Source of the DNA: Nitrososphaerota archaeon
Lineage (GTDB): Archaea; Thermoproteota; Nitrososphaeria; Nitrososphaerales; Nitrosopumilaceae
DNA length: 64,000 nucleotides
Assembly: GCA_028867755.1 (NCBI GenBank)
Contig: JAGWFT010000001.1
Coordinates: 100,628 to 164,627 of the forward strand
Direction: 5' to 3'
Shown here: positions 45,361 through 53,464 of the stretch, one piece after another
Numbering within the stretch: position 1 is the stretch's first letter
Layout of the letters: each line of letters starts with the position of its first letter
The notes under the pieces: model-generated
Seen by the model: only the letters and a program-made list of their open reading frames with translations
Told to the model about the DNA's origin: nothing
The model's database searches: none
Made by a program: the position numbers and the translations under genes

Positions 45361-48144
45361 TTACTTGCCAGTACTATTAGTTGACAGGGCCTTTATTGTT
45401 ATTATGCGAGCATCATCTGGATTTGCTGGCTGGCTATTTGAGTTGGTCGGCAGTGCAGCTATCTTGTCTACCACATCTTTGCCAGATGTTACCTGACCAA
45501 ATAGAGTGTACTTGCCATTTAGGAAGCTTGCATCACCAACTGTTATGAAGAATTGTGAGCTTCCACTGTTAACATCTTGGCCTCTTGCCATTCCAAGAGT
45601 ATATGACGTAAAGTTTAGGTCGCTAAACTCTGGAGGTATTGTATATCCAGCATCTCCTGTCCCCCAAGTATCTGGAGAGCCTGCCTTGGAGTTAGGATCT
45701 CCGCCCTGTATTACAAATCCAGGAACTATTCTGTGGAACAACGTTCCATTATAGAAACCAGAGTTGGCCAGTTTCTCAAAGTTGGCAACTGTCTTTGGTG
45801 CCACATCATTGAATAATTTTAACGTAATGTCTCCATACTTTGTGGTAATTACTGCAGTATCACCAGTTGTTGTAGATGAACTATTTGCTATCACAACCTT
45901 TGGTATAACTGGTTGCTGGGTGGCAGTAGTATTCTGCTGTTGGCTGGTGTTTGCTTGTCTGATATAGTTTGCATTGACTTGGTAAATCAATACACCTGAG
46001 AAGACTCCAGAGTCAGTCCTGTTTAGGCTAGATGACTGGTACACAAGTTTGAGAGGACCATTTCCGTTTTCAGGATACTTGATATTTTTTGCATAGATTG
46101 CATCATATCCAGATTGGTAGGTCTGAGACTCTGAATGAGTGGTTGGATCATAATACGTTACGGGAGTAAAGGGAAACATGTGCCCAAGCAATGTATTTTG
46201 CCAGAAATAGTCAGTTGGGGTAAACTCGTCAGGCTGGAGAAAAGTTGCTTCGTTCTCGCGTGCAATTTTAATGAACCATTGTTTCTTGCTTTCATCCCCG
46301 CCGCCTCCAAGTACATACAGATCCTGGTTATTTGATGTAAATTTCTGCCCAACTACATATACTACAACATAGTCTGCATGCATGTCTCTTAGCATCTTCC
46401 AAGCATCGTCAGGGGAGCTTAGAAACATCTTTGCAATTCCTGCAATTTTGCTTGTATCTACTGTAGCGTTATCAACAAAAGTTATTCTGTTTCCTAAAGT
46501 TTGTATCCAGTAACCATAATCCCACCATGAAGCTATTACCGAGTTTGGCGGGGTGTTGGTCTTTAGCCAATTCATAGCATCAGGCCAATCAGTTGTTGCA
46601 ATTGCAAAATTAGAACCTCCGTTGAGTATTGTTGGAGGAGCTTTTACCATGGATATCCAGTTTGCACCTACAGGAAATATTGTAGGAACCAATAGCAAGG
46701 CCACAATTACTACTACAAAGGATATCTTTGGAACCCTGCCAAGCAAGACTAGACCCTTTTTTGTCTGGGTTGTTTTCTTTTTTGATAATTCTTTTGGAGC
46801 TTCTGTCATTGTCGATTTTGTTTCTTTTTTGAATATTTCTGATGTCATGGCTGTCAGTCCAATTGATGCAAGTACAATTACAGAGCATGCTGTCAGTAAT
46901 TCTAATCTAGAAAATGTCGAACCGGCATATGCACCTACTATTCCAAGAATGAGAGCAAAGATTATCATCTCATTTTTAATATTAAACGGCAAAGAGTTGA
47001 TGCGATCATCTTTCTTTCTGAAGATGAGCCATATTCCAAATCCTGCAAATAGCATCAGAATCGAAAAGTAAGTAAAGTTTTGTGCCAGAGTTGGTGTGGC
47101 ATGTTCTGCAACAGAATCTACCAATGGATCCTCAGAAGTCAGGAACGGATCAATTGCATTCATGTAACGGAAACTAGCAGAATGAAGTACTCCTGATGCA
47201 AAGATGGCGCCGCCAATAACTACACATGCTGCCAGAACCAATAGGCTGTTACGTATCTTGACTTGGTCCTTGCTGAACTTTTGAACAAAAATTATTATGG
47301 CCATCAGTATGGTCGGTCCAATGAGAACAAAGCCTCTTTCGCCAAATACAAAAGTCGGTCCAGGTCTTGCAAACACACCTCCCGATATGGCCATCGTTAT
47401 AGCTACAAAAAATGGAATTGCCCACAGTAAGAAATTATAATCTTTTCGTAAAAATGGCAACACAACAACAAAGATTCCCATTGGTATCAAAAAGAACTCT
47501 ACTCCTCCCCAAGAAGCAAAGCCTAGGCTTAGAAATCCTGCTCCACCAAAGAGTTTGGCAATTGCAACTTTTCGATTCTCAGACCTGATGCCGCTAAGAA
47601 ATAGGTATATCCCCAATAATCCATAAAAGAGTCCAAGCGGTTCAGACTTGAACCATCCTATTGTTCCTCTCACTATTATGGGCGGAGAGATTGCAAAAAA
47701 GAGAGATGCAAAAAGACCAGATGTTGTTCCACCTATGACTCTTACCAAGGCAAATATGATTATAGTGGTTAGGGAGCCAAATACTACAGGAAATATTATC
47801 GTGAAATCATAAAGACTCATTCCACCGCCAAAGATTTTGTACATGATGGCATCAGTGAAGTGGAGCGGAACCTGGGCGTTGGTAAAGACATCCCTGCCTT
47901 GCGGATACCAACTCATGGTGTCATGCCAGTGAATATATGCATTGACACCATTGTCTAGCAAGTATTCTGTTGCTCTAAAGTTAAAGTAGGGATCAAACTC
48001 GTTTAACTGAAAGCCATAGTCTGCAGCCTGCGATCGTATCATTACAGAGATGGAAAAAGATGCTACAAGTATTCCAATCACAAGCAAGTGTCGTAAATTA
48101 AAATCACGATTTCCTATCGTGAACAGTTTTCTATCCTGAATCAA
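45361..48144 (-). CDS. STT3/AglB oligosaccharyltransferase fused to a cyclophilin domain
   Basis: A 927-residue membrane enzyme. Residues about 18-470 hold the multi-span part with the first-loop motif FQLNEFDPYFNFRATEYLLD (39-58, metal-binding DP). The sequon-recognising WWDYG is at 540-544 in SWWDYGYWI. It transfers lipid-linked glycan to Asn-x-Ser/Thr at the outer face. After a Gln/Thr/Asn-rich linker (about 730-760), residues 761-920 are a complete cyclophilin: GDITLKLFNDVAPKTVANF, FHRIVPGFVIQGGD with catalytic R805, F810 and Q813, and GSSQFFITVGD. The usual active-site tryptophan is phenylalanine (ASFLNGKYTLFGQ), common in prokaryotic forms. One uninterrupted frame codes both parts. Confidence 0.94.
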   Translation of the reverse strand: MIQDRKLFTIGNRDFNLRHLLVIGILVASFSISVMIRSQAADYGFQLNEFDPYFNFRATEYLLDNGVNAYIHWHDTMSWYPQGRDVFTNAQVPLHFTDAIMYKIFGGGMSLYDFTIIFPVVFGSLTTIIIFALVRVIGGTTSGLFASLFFAISPPIIVRGTIGWFKSEPLGLFYGLLGIYLFLSGIRSENRKVAIAKLFGGAGFLSLGFASWGGVEFFLIPMGIFVVVLPFLRKDYNFLLWAIPFFVAITMAISGGVFARPGPTFVFGERGFVLIGPTILMAIIIFVQKFSKDQVKIRNSLLVLAACVVIGGAIFASGVLHSASFRYMNAIDPFLTSEDPLVDSVAEHATPTLAQNFTYFSILMLFAGFGIWLIFRKKDDRINSLPFNIKNEMIIFALILGIVGAYAGSTFSRLELLTACSVIVLASIGLTAMTSEIFKKETKSTMTEAPKELSKKKTTQTKKGLVLLGRVPKISFVVVIVALLLVPTIFPVGANWISMVKAPPTILNGGSNFAIATTDWPDAMNWLKTNTPPNSVIASWWDYGYWIQTLGNRITFVDNATVDTSKIAGIAKMFLSSPDDAWKMLRDMHADYVVVYVVGQKFTSNNQDLYVLGGGGDESKKQWFIKIARENEATFLQPDEFTPTDYFWQNTLLGHMFPFTPVTYYDPTTHSESQTYQSGYDAIYAKNIKYPENGNGPLKLVYQSSSLNRTDSGVFSGVLIYQVNANYIRQANTSQQQNTTATQQPVIPKVVIANSSSTTTGDTAVITTKYGDITLKLFNDVAPKTVANFEKLANSGFYNGTLFHRIVPGFVIQGGDPNSKAGSPDTWGTGDAGYTIPPEFSDLNFTSYTLGMARGQDVNSGSSQFFITVGDASFLNGKYTLFGQVTSGKDVVDKIAALPTNSNSQPANPDDARIITIKALSTNSTGK

Positions 48145-48202
48145 CTAGCTTTTGATGAAATTCACTCTGTTTATTACTCTTTTGGGCTCCTGATGTTATG
48201 AC

Positions 48203-48862
48203 CTAGGATTCTTTTGTAGGTACGTATACCTCACATGATGTCACAGAGTTCTTGAATTCCTGAGCATCCTGCTGGCTTCCCACAATTGTACCATAATGCA
48301 TTGGTATTGCAATCTTTGGTTTTATTGCATCTACTGCTCTTGCAGCTTCTCGTGCAGTCATGACATATGTCCCGCTTACTGGAACCAGCAACACATCTGG
48401 TTGCAAATTACTCATCTCCATAACTAGATCAGAGTCTCCTGTGTGGTATATTGTTGTGCCCTTGATATTAATCAGAAACCCAATCTTATTATCCTCTTTT
48501 GGGTGAAATGGCTTTTTTGTGTCAGGATTTATTTTGTCTATGTTATAGGCTGCAACCCCACATATCTTTATTCCATGTACAATCTTTTCCTCCCCAGGGG
48601 ACAGGCTTATCTTTTCCTTAAATGGTACACCTGTCAGCTTATTTACACATTCTTTTGCTGCCACAATAATTGTCCTCTCAGACGAGACCTTTCCCAGGTC
48701 CTCTATGCTCATGTGATCAAAATGCTCATGGGATATTAGCACCATATCTGCCTCAAGCGGCTTTGATATTTTGTAAGGATCAATTATTATCTTAAAATCT
48801 TTTTCAAGCAAGAAGGTATCATGGCCAAGCCATTTTATTTTAATGCCTTTGTACTCTAGCAT
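48203..48862 (-). CDS. MBL-fold metal-dependent hydrolase (UPF0173-like)
   Basis: A 219-residue metallo-beta-lactamase-fold hydrolase. Metal ligands are in ISHEHFDHMS (HxHxDH, near 44-53), YHTGDSDL and the late AIPMHYGTI. Other strands (IKIKWLGHDTFLLE) match the UPF0173 subgroup. Substrate unknown. Followed upstream on the same strand by the PIN gene, 25 nt away, making a minus-strand run with aIF2 gamma and S6e. Confidence 0.87.
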   Translation of the reverse strand: MLEYKGIKIKWLGHDTFLLEKDFKIIIDPYKISKPLEADMVLISHEHFDHMSIEDLGKVSSERTIIVAAKECVNKLTGVPFKEKISLSPGEEKIVHGIKICGVAAYNIDKINPDTKKPFHPKEDNKIGFLINIKGTTIYHTGDSDLVMEMSNLQPDVLLVPVSGTYVMTAREAARAVDAIKPKIAIPMHYGTIVGSQQDAQEFKNSVTSCEVYVPTKES

Positions 48863-48887
48863 ATTTTTAATATTGCTTTTGATAAAA

Positions 48888-49267
48888 TTAAGTCTTACTG
48901 GGCTCTAAAACTATTCTATCACTTGACAGCGAAAGTATTGTTCCGCCATTTTCTTTTATCTTCTTTTTGAGTTCGATATCAACTGTAGCTACAATGCCAC
49001 CATGTTTTTTTACATGTAATACCAACGCATCATCTACAGATGCCCCAGAAATTTTTATCGTTCCAAGATCGTCTATGATTTTTAGTGCATCAAGTGCAGA
49101 ACTTTTTTTTTACCATTTGTTTTTGATAGCCTTTTCAATTCTCCTACTACAAGGTCTGGCACAACAAGCTCCAAATCCCCTATCTCTGTTTCCAAGCTTG
49201 AAATATTTTTTATTTTTTTTGAGGCAAGAATCATTAGAAAACTAGTATCGCAGATTACTCTAACCAC
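48888..49267 (-). CDS. PIN-domain protein (Fcf1/VapC-like), split by a poly-A frameshift
   Basis: The first part, from a GTG at 49267, reads VRVICDTSFLMILASKK...VVPDLVVGELKRLSKTNGKK and ends early at a nearby stop (49082). A -1 shift at a run of nine A (GGT-A9-GTT, plus-strand T9 at 49103-49111) continues as SSALDALKIIDDLGTIKISG ... VATVDIELKKKIKENGGTIL and ends LEPSKT at 48888. The joined protein of 126 residues has the PIN acidic residues (CDTS, GELK, TVD) of archaeal rRNA-processing endonucleases. It overlaps the aIF2 gamma end by 8 nt. Explanations are a one-base sequencing error, programmed or slippery -1 frameshifting, or a recent pseudogene. Confidence 0.78.
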
Positions 49268-50525
49268 TTGCTACACCTGCTCCTATCAATCTCCATCTCT
49301 CCCCTATTCTTCTGCTTATTGCAACCTTGCTATTATCAAAGAGGCACACAGGTCTTTTGAACTGCACTTCTACTATCTTGCCCCTTGCACTAGTTACTTT
49401 GGAAAGTAAGGGGGCTGTTCCTATGCTCAGCCTAAGGGACTCACCGGTTTGAATCGATGAAACTTTGATCTCATCGCCAGAGCCCACTGCAGTATCAAAG
49501 AGATTTACCTCAATTTTTGCATTGTATGAATTGTCAGGCAAAGTTCCAGGCTTGCCTATGATAGAGCCTATCAACGAGTCGCTTCTTGTCATGGATGGAT
49601 CAAGTTTTGTTCCTATTGCAACAAGACCACCAGGTTTTACTTGCTGGACAATACCTGCTCCTGTACCAAGCGAAGAAATTTGTGTTACGATGGACTCGTA
49701 TTTTCCTGACTTTTCATTTGTCAGTCCGGGCTTTATCTCGATCTCGTCTCCCACATTGAACGTGCCATGAGTGAGGCTTCCCCCTATTACTCCCCCCTTC
49801 ATGTCTTTTATCTTTGCACCGGGTTTGTTTACATCAAATGATCTTAGAACATGCATTACTGTTCTTCCAGTCTCTTCTCGCTCTGGAGTTGGGATTGTAA
49901 ATTCTATTGCACCTATCAATGCATCAATATTTAGTTTAGATTGAGCAGAGACCGGAATGATTGGAGACTTGGCTGCATTTGTCCCCTTGACAAATTTTAC
50001 TATATCAGAATAATTTTCCATGGCTTCCTCATATGATATTAAATCCACCTTGTTTTGTACCAAGACTATTTGCTTTATTCCAAGTGTTTGCAAGGCAAGC
50101 AGGTGTTCTTTTGTCTGCGGCTGCGGTACCTTTTCATTTGCTGCAACCACAAGCATCGCACCATCTATGAGGGCAGACCCAGAGAGCATGTTTGCCATTA
50201 GGCTTTCGTGTCCTGGACTGTCAACAAAACTTACAACACGGGACAGTTCACTTTCCTTGCCACAGTTGTTGCATTTTGGAGTGACTGAATATCCTAATGG
50301 GATTTCACAGTTTTTGCACTTGTAGAATGCTGCATCTGCATATCCGACACGGATTGTAATTCCTCGTTTGAGTTCCTCGCTGTGTGCACTAGTCCAAACA
50401 CCTGTCAATGCCTGTATCAGAGTTGTCTTTCCATGATCTACATGGCCTGATGTGCCAATGTTTACACAAGGTTGATGGCCATATTTTTTTACATACCAAT
50501 CAGGAAGAGTCTCTTTCCAATGCAC
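49260..50525 (-). CDS. Translation initiation factor aIF2 subunit gamma
   Basis: A 421-residue GTPase that carries Met-tRNAi to the small subunit. G1 GTSGHVDHGKTTLIQAL (24-40), switch I RGITIRVGYADA, a zinc knuckle CKNC...CNNC, G3 FVDSPGHES, G4 VQNKVDL and G5 PVSAQSKLN, followed by two beta-barrel domains. Length is standard. Downstream overlap with the PIN gene and upstream neighbour S6e are typical archaeal order. Confidence 0.96.
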   Translation of the reverse strand: MHWKETLPDWYVKKYGHQPCVNIGTSGHVDHGKTTLIQALTGVWTSAHSEELKRGITIRVGYADAAFYKCKNCEIPLGYSVTPKCNNCGKESELSRVVSFVDSPGHESLMANMLSGSALIDGAMLVVAANEKVPQPQTKEHLLALQTLGIKQIVLVQNKVDLISYEEAMENYSDIVKFVKGTNAAKSPIIPVSAQSKLNIDALIGAIEFTIPTPEREETGRTVMHVLRSFDVNKPGAKIKDMKGGVIGGSLTHGTFNVGDEIEIKPGLTNEKSGKYESIVTQISSLGTGAGIVQQVKPGGLVAIGTKLDPSMTRSDSLIGSIIGKPGTLPDNSYNAKIEVNLFDTAVGSGDEIKVSSIQTGESLRLSIGTAPLLSKVTSARGKIVEVQFKRPVCLFDNSKVAISRRIGERWRLIGAGVASG

Positions 50526-50555
50526 AATGAAGCTAAAAAATGCGCCTATGTTAAG

Positions 50556-50966
50556 TTATGCCTTTTTTGGTTTCTCAGTTTCTTTTTTGTCCGCTTGCTC
50601 GTCTTTTGGTTTTTCTTCTATCTTAAGCTCGCCGTCAAGAAAACAGTTTATCTGATATACCTCTTCAGTTATTGTATTTCCTCGTATTAGTTTACGTACA
50701 CGCAATCCGTCTTCTGCATCTCGCAGGCCAACTCCTTGCGACAAAAGTATGTACTTGCGTGCCCCACCGTGAATGTCAGGGCGCAGAGGAACTCCGGATT
50801 TGTCACTGCCTCCAGTGATCTTTAGTTTTCCTGCCTCGCCTACCAATGCTCCATCAAGCTCAGAGCCTACCTGCAGTCCCAAGAATGGACTTGCGTCTCT
50901 TTCCTTAACCTCTTTTGAGATTGTTTTTCCTTTCTTGTCTGATATGTTTAGCTTGAATGTAGCCAA
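50556..50966 (-). CDS. Ribosomal protein S6e
   Basis: A 136-residue small-subunit protein. FKLNISDKKGKTISKEVKER opens it, with LKITGGSDKSGVPLRPDIHG and the family signature GVGLRDAEDGLRVRKLIRGN near residue 80. The C-terminus has a lysine/glutamate-rich tail. A box A lies 29 nt before its start, and aIF2 gamma follows 30 nt downstream. Confidence 0.95.
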   Translation of the reverse strand: MATFKLNISDKKGKTISKEVKERDASPFLGLQVGSELDGALVGEAGKLKITGGSDKSGVPLRPDIHGGARKYILLSQGVGLRDAEDGLRVRKLIRGNTITEEVYQINCFLDGELKIEEKPKDEQADKKETEKPKKA

Positions 50967-50990
50967 GTAGTGAAAAAAGTTTTTCTACTA

Positions 50991-51000
50991 TTAATTAATC
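50991..51000 (-). promoter_or_regulatory. TATA-like box A of the S6e gene
   Basis: GATTAATTAA on the minus strand, centred about 29 nt before the S6e ATG, consistent with a leaderless archaeal transcript. Confidence 0.5.
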
Positions 51001-51013
51001 TTTGTTCCCAAAT

Positions 51014-51023
51014 CTTTTAAAAT
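51014..51023 (+). promoter_or_regulatory. TATA-like box A of a small zinc-ribbon gene
   Basis: CTTTTAAAAT centred about 27 nt before the TTG at 51046. It is divergent from the S6e promoter. Confidence 0.5.
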
Positions 51024-51045
51024 TTGCAGCTCCCTTCTAGGATTG

Positions 51046-51168
51046 TTGAGCAAGCAGATCAAGTGCCCAAGATGTGAGAAGATAATGATATCAATGCAAG
51101 CATGTCACATGATATGCACAAATTGCGGTGCACATCTTGATTGTTCTGACAAGGGCTCGTTCTGGTAG
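51046..51168 (+). CDS. 40-residue zinc-ribbon protein
   Basis: A very short gene starting at TTG: MSKQIKCPRCEKIMISMQAC followed by HMICTNCGAHLDCSDKGSFW. Four paired cysteines (CPRC and CTNC) can bind one zinc, with C20, H21 and C33 as extra candidates. The well-placed box A and the dense cysteine pattern support a real gene. Function unknown. Its stop is immediately followed by the stop of a second zinc ribbon on the other strand. Confidence 0.72.
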   Translation: MSKQIKCPRCEKIMISMQACHMICTNCGAHLDCSDKGSFW

Positions 51169-51345
51169 CTAAAACCCACCAGGTTTGTCAAACTGAAAGT
51201 TGTCTACCATCGCTCCAACTCTTTGCTTCATAAGATTTAGGTAGTCTTCATATTTTGCCTCAAAGCCGCAATGAGGGCACTTGACATGGGTTACATCATC
51301 GTCAAGAATTGCAACCTTGTCACATTCTGCGCATTTTGCATCCAC
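51169..51345 (-). CDS. 58-residue zinc-ribbon protein
   Basis: Starts at GTG: MDAKCAECDKVAILDDDVTH, then VKCPHCGFEAKYEDYLNLMK and QRVGAMVDNFQFDKPGGF. CAEC and CPHC form a zinc ribbon, followed by an amphipathic helix. An in-frame stop lies just upstream, so GTG is the only start, and a TATATA box sits 25 nt before it. I do not know a function. Confidence 0.72.
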   Translation of the reverse strand: MDAKCAECDKVAILDDDVTHVKCPHCGFEAKYEDYLNLMKQRVGAMVDNFQFDKPGGF

Positions 51346-51365
51346 AAGATTAGTTTGTGGTTAAA

Positions 51366-51374
51366 CTATATAAT
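51366..51374. promoter_or_regulatory. Shared TATATA box between tRNA-Gly and a zinc-ribbon gene
   Basis: CTATATAAT contains a self-complementary TATATA. It is about 28 nt before the tRNA-Gly start on the plus strand and about 25 nt before the GTG of the zinc ribbon on the minus strand, so one TBP site could serve both directions. Confidence 0.55.
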
Positions 51375-51397
51375 GTTAGGGACCAGAATTTTACCAA

Positions 51398-51471
51398 GCG
51401 GAGTTAGTCTAGACCGGCATGACGTCAGCTTCCCAAGCTGAAGGCCGCGGGTTCAAATCCCGCACTCCGCA
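51398..51471 (+). tRNA. tRNA-Gly (anticodon CCC)
   Basis: A 74-nt cloverleaf: acceptor GCGGAGT pairs with ACTCCGC, discriminator A; anticodon stem TCAGC/GCTGA with loop TTCCCAA, anticodon CCC; T arm CGGG-TTCAAAT-CCCG. No intron, CCA not encoded. Confidence 0.95.
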
Positions 51472-51489
51472 TCTAACAAACATAAAAAT

Positions 51490-51897
51490 TTATTTTTGTA
51501 AAATATTTTCAGTTTCATCTAGTTCAGCATTGCTTGGCTTGGGTCTTTTTGTAAACATGCTGTGAACTGGTCCTGCACCGTCTTCTTGTTTTCGTGGAAT
51601 TATGTGCACGTGAACATGCGGTACTTCTTGACCGCTTTCTTTTCCGTTATGCACTGCAACAAGTGATGATGGCGCCAAGCGCTCAATTTTTCCTGTCAAG
51701 ACCCTTACAGTTTCAAAGAGATCAGCGTTGTCTAATTGCGACATCTCTTGGATTTTGGAATAATGAGTCTTTGGCACTACAAGTGTGTGACCTCTTACCA
51801 ATGGAAATGCATCAAGAAATGCAAGCGACTTTGAAGTCTCGTGTATCTTTCTTGCAGGAATCTTTCCAGATATGATACTGCAGAAAATGCAATCCAT
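51490..51897 (-). CDS. HIT-family nucleotide hydrolase
   Basis: A 135-residue histidine-triad protein. N-terminal CIFCSIISGKIPARKIHET, core FPLVRGHTLVVPKTHY, and the triad VPHVHVHIIPR near residue 94. It should hydrolyse AMP-linked nucleotides (AMP-NH2, aminoacyl-AMP, ApnA). The two cysteines in CIFC may bind zinc as in Hint-like members. Confidence 0.93.
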   Translation of the reverse strand: MDCIFCSIISGKIPARKIHETSKSLAFLDAFPLVRGHTLVVPKTHYSKIQEMSQLDNADLFETVRVLTGKIERLAPSSLVAVHNGKESGQEVPHVHVHIIPRKQEDGAGPVHSMFTKRPKPSNAELDETENILQK

Positions 51898-51939
51898 TTA
51901 CATCATGGTTCCCAGAAGGCCGTTAAATCTTTTTAGAGG

Positions 51940-52887
51940 TTAGTTCAATTCTGCTATAGCTTGGGTAATTGATACATAGTCCTGAGCATCTGGCATCTGT
52001 TCTAGATATTTCTTGAGATCTTCCTTGGCCTCTGCAGTTTTATTTTGTTCCAGTCTTACAATGCCGCGGTTCTTGTAGATCGGCACAAAGCGATATGGAT
52101 TTATCTTTATTGCATTAGTATAGTTTGCTTCTGCATTAACATAGTCTCTTGTCTTCAGATAATAATTGCCCAGTCCTCTATATGCAAGATAGCACGTATC
52201 ATTTAGCTTGATGCTTTTCTTGTAGTAAGACACTGCTTCCTGAGAGTTGAGATCATTTAGTATTCCAGCATATAGACACGAGGCAGTAGAGTTGGATTGG
52301 TTTAGCTCAAGTGCTTTTTTTAACAATTGTACAGATTCATCAGTCTTTTTCTGTAGTCGCAGCTTTTCTGCATCAAAGCACAGCCTATTTGATTTTGTCT
52401 TGCTATCATTTGCAATCTTTGCCTCTGACATAATATCAGAAGGAGCAAGCAAGAGCACTAGCCTGTCATCTTCTTTCCACTGCGCATCAAATTTTTTGTC
52501 AGGGATTGCACCTATCTTATCAGGTTCAGGGATATAGTGAAAAATTGTCTTTTCTGCCTCGTCATATCCAATAACTAGAGATGCATGCTGCACAACATCT
52601 TTGATTCCAGGCAAAATAACAATTGGTGGGATTCCCATGTCAATGAATCTCTTGAGTTCTTTTAGCGAAGAGTTTAAAATTACACTTGCAAGCCCATGCC
52701 TTTCTGCAAGTTCAACGCCCTCAATGAGTATTGTTCCTTTTACTCCAGGATATTTTTTTGCGATCTCTTTTGCCTCTGCCAATGGAAGATCCACCCCCCA
52801 ATACTTTGACACTGCGCTGATAACAAGGGGTAAGCAAATGTTTTCTTCTTTAACTATTGGCACATCAAGCGAGTGGCCAGACTCCAT
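51940..52887 (-). CDS. C39-like peptidase domain fused to TPR repeats
   Basis: A 315-residue soluble protein. Residues about 8-155 look like a papain-like C39 domain: EENICLPLVISAVSKYWG (Cys18), VKGTILIEGVELAERHG, and VVQHASLVIGYDEAEKTIFH with the likely catalytic histidine and aspartate. The usual oxyanion glutamine before the cysteine is glutamate here and C-G/P is C-L-P, so activity is uncertain. Residues about 165-310 are at least four TPR units (LLKKALELNQSNSTASCLYA, YYLKTRDYVNAEANYTNAIK). No signal peptide. It may process or bind a peptide partner held by the TPR part. Confidence 0.75.
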   Translation of the reverse strand: MESGHSLDVPIVKEENICLPLVISAVSKYWGVDLPLAEAKEIAKKYPGVKGTILIEGVELAERHGLASVILNSSLKELKRFIDMGIPPIVILPGIKDVVQHASLVIGYDEAEKTIFHYIPEPDKIGAIPDKKFDAQWKEDDRLVLLLAPSDIMSEAKIANDSKTKSNRLCFDAEKLRLQKKTDESVQLLKKALELNQSNSTASCLYAGILNDLNSQEAVSYYKKSIKLNDTCYLAYRGLGNYYLKTRDYVNAEANYTNAIKINPYRFVPIYKNRGIVRLEQNKTAEAKEDLKKYLEQMPDAQDYVSITQAIAELN

Positions 52888-52918
52888 AAAGTAAAACCTT
52901 GCATGAGCGTTATTAATT

Positions 52919-53464
52919 CTATTTAATGGATGTGAAATTTTTCAACAGGTTCTTTCCGTCATTACTCATCTCTGGGTGAAACTGGGTTCCAAAAATGTTT
53001 TGATTCCCATACTGAAAGATCTCAAACTTGCACTGGTCAGAGCTTGCTATCTTGTTAAAGTGAGGATCTAGTGTGGCCACCTTGTACGAATGGCTCTCAA
53101 ATGCATTCATGATACCGCTGCACAAGGGATTTTTCTCTGTTACATTGATTTTGTGAATGCCATAACGTGACTGGGTCATTTTTTTTATTGTGCCTCCCAA
53201 TGTGATTGCAAGAATTTCTGCACCATAACATATTCCAAGAAGCGGTTTTTTTGTGCCAAGAGCCTGTCTTATCAATTTAGAATTGATGGCATTCATCATG
53301 GAATCGTTTTTTCTTCTTCCCGATAAAATGATAGAAAGCGAGTTTGTAATGTCTGATTCGACTATCTTGTCAAATGAGAGATGCTTGTATTCTACTTTTA
53401 TCTCCTTGAGGCAATCTATGATTGAGTTCGTGTAGACAGAGCCATTGTCTACAACCAGTAGCAA
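52919..53464 (-). CDS. Class I glutamine amidotransferase (GuaA-subunit-like)
   Basis: A 181-residue GATase domain protein. The nucleophile is in PLLGICYGAEILAITLGG (Cys near 79), and the His/Glu pair is in FGTQFHPEMSNDG near 165. The start VVDNGSVYTNSIIDCLKE and the single-domain size match the separate amidotransferase subunit of archaeal GMP synthase, or a related stand-alone GATase. The synthase (PPi) subunit is not in this window. It abuts the UPF0182 gene with no gap. Confidence 0.82.
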   Translation of the reverse strand: MLLVVDNGSVYTNSIIDCLKEIKVEYKHLSFDKIVESDITNSLSIILSGRRKNDSMMNAINSKLIRQALGTKKPLLGICYGAEILAITLGGTIKKMTQSRYGIHKINVTEKNPLCSGIMNAFESHSYKVATLDPHFNKIASSDQCKFEIFQYGNQNIFGTQFHPEMSNDGKNLLKNFTSIK

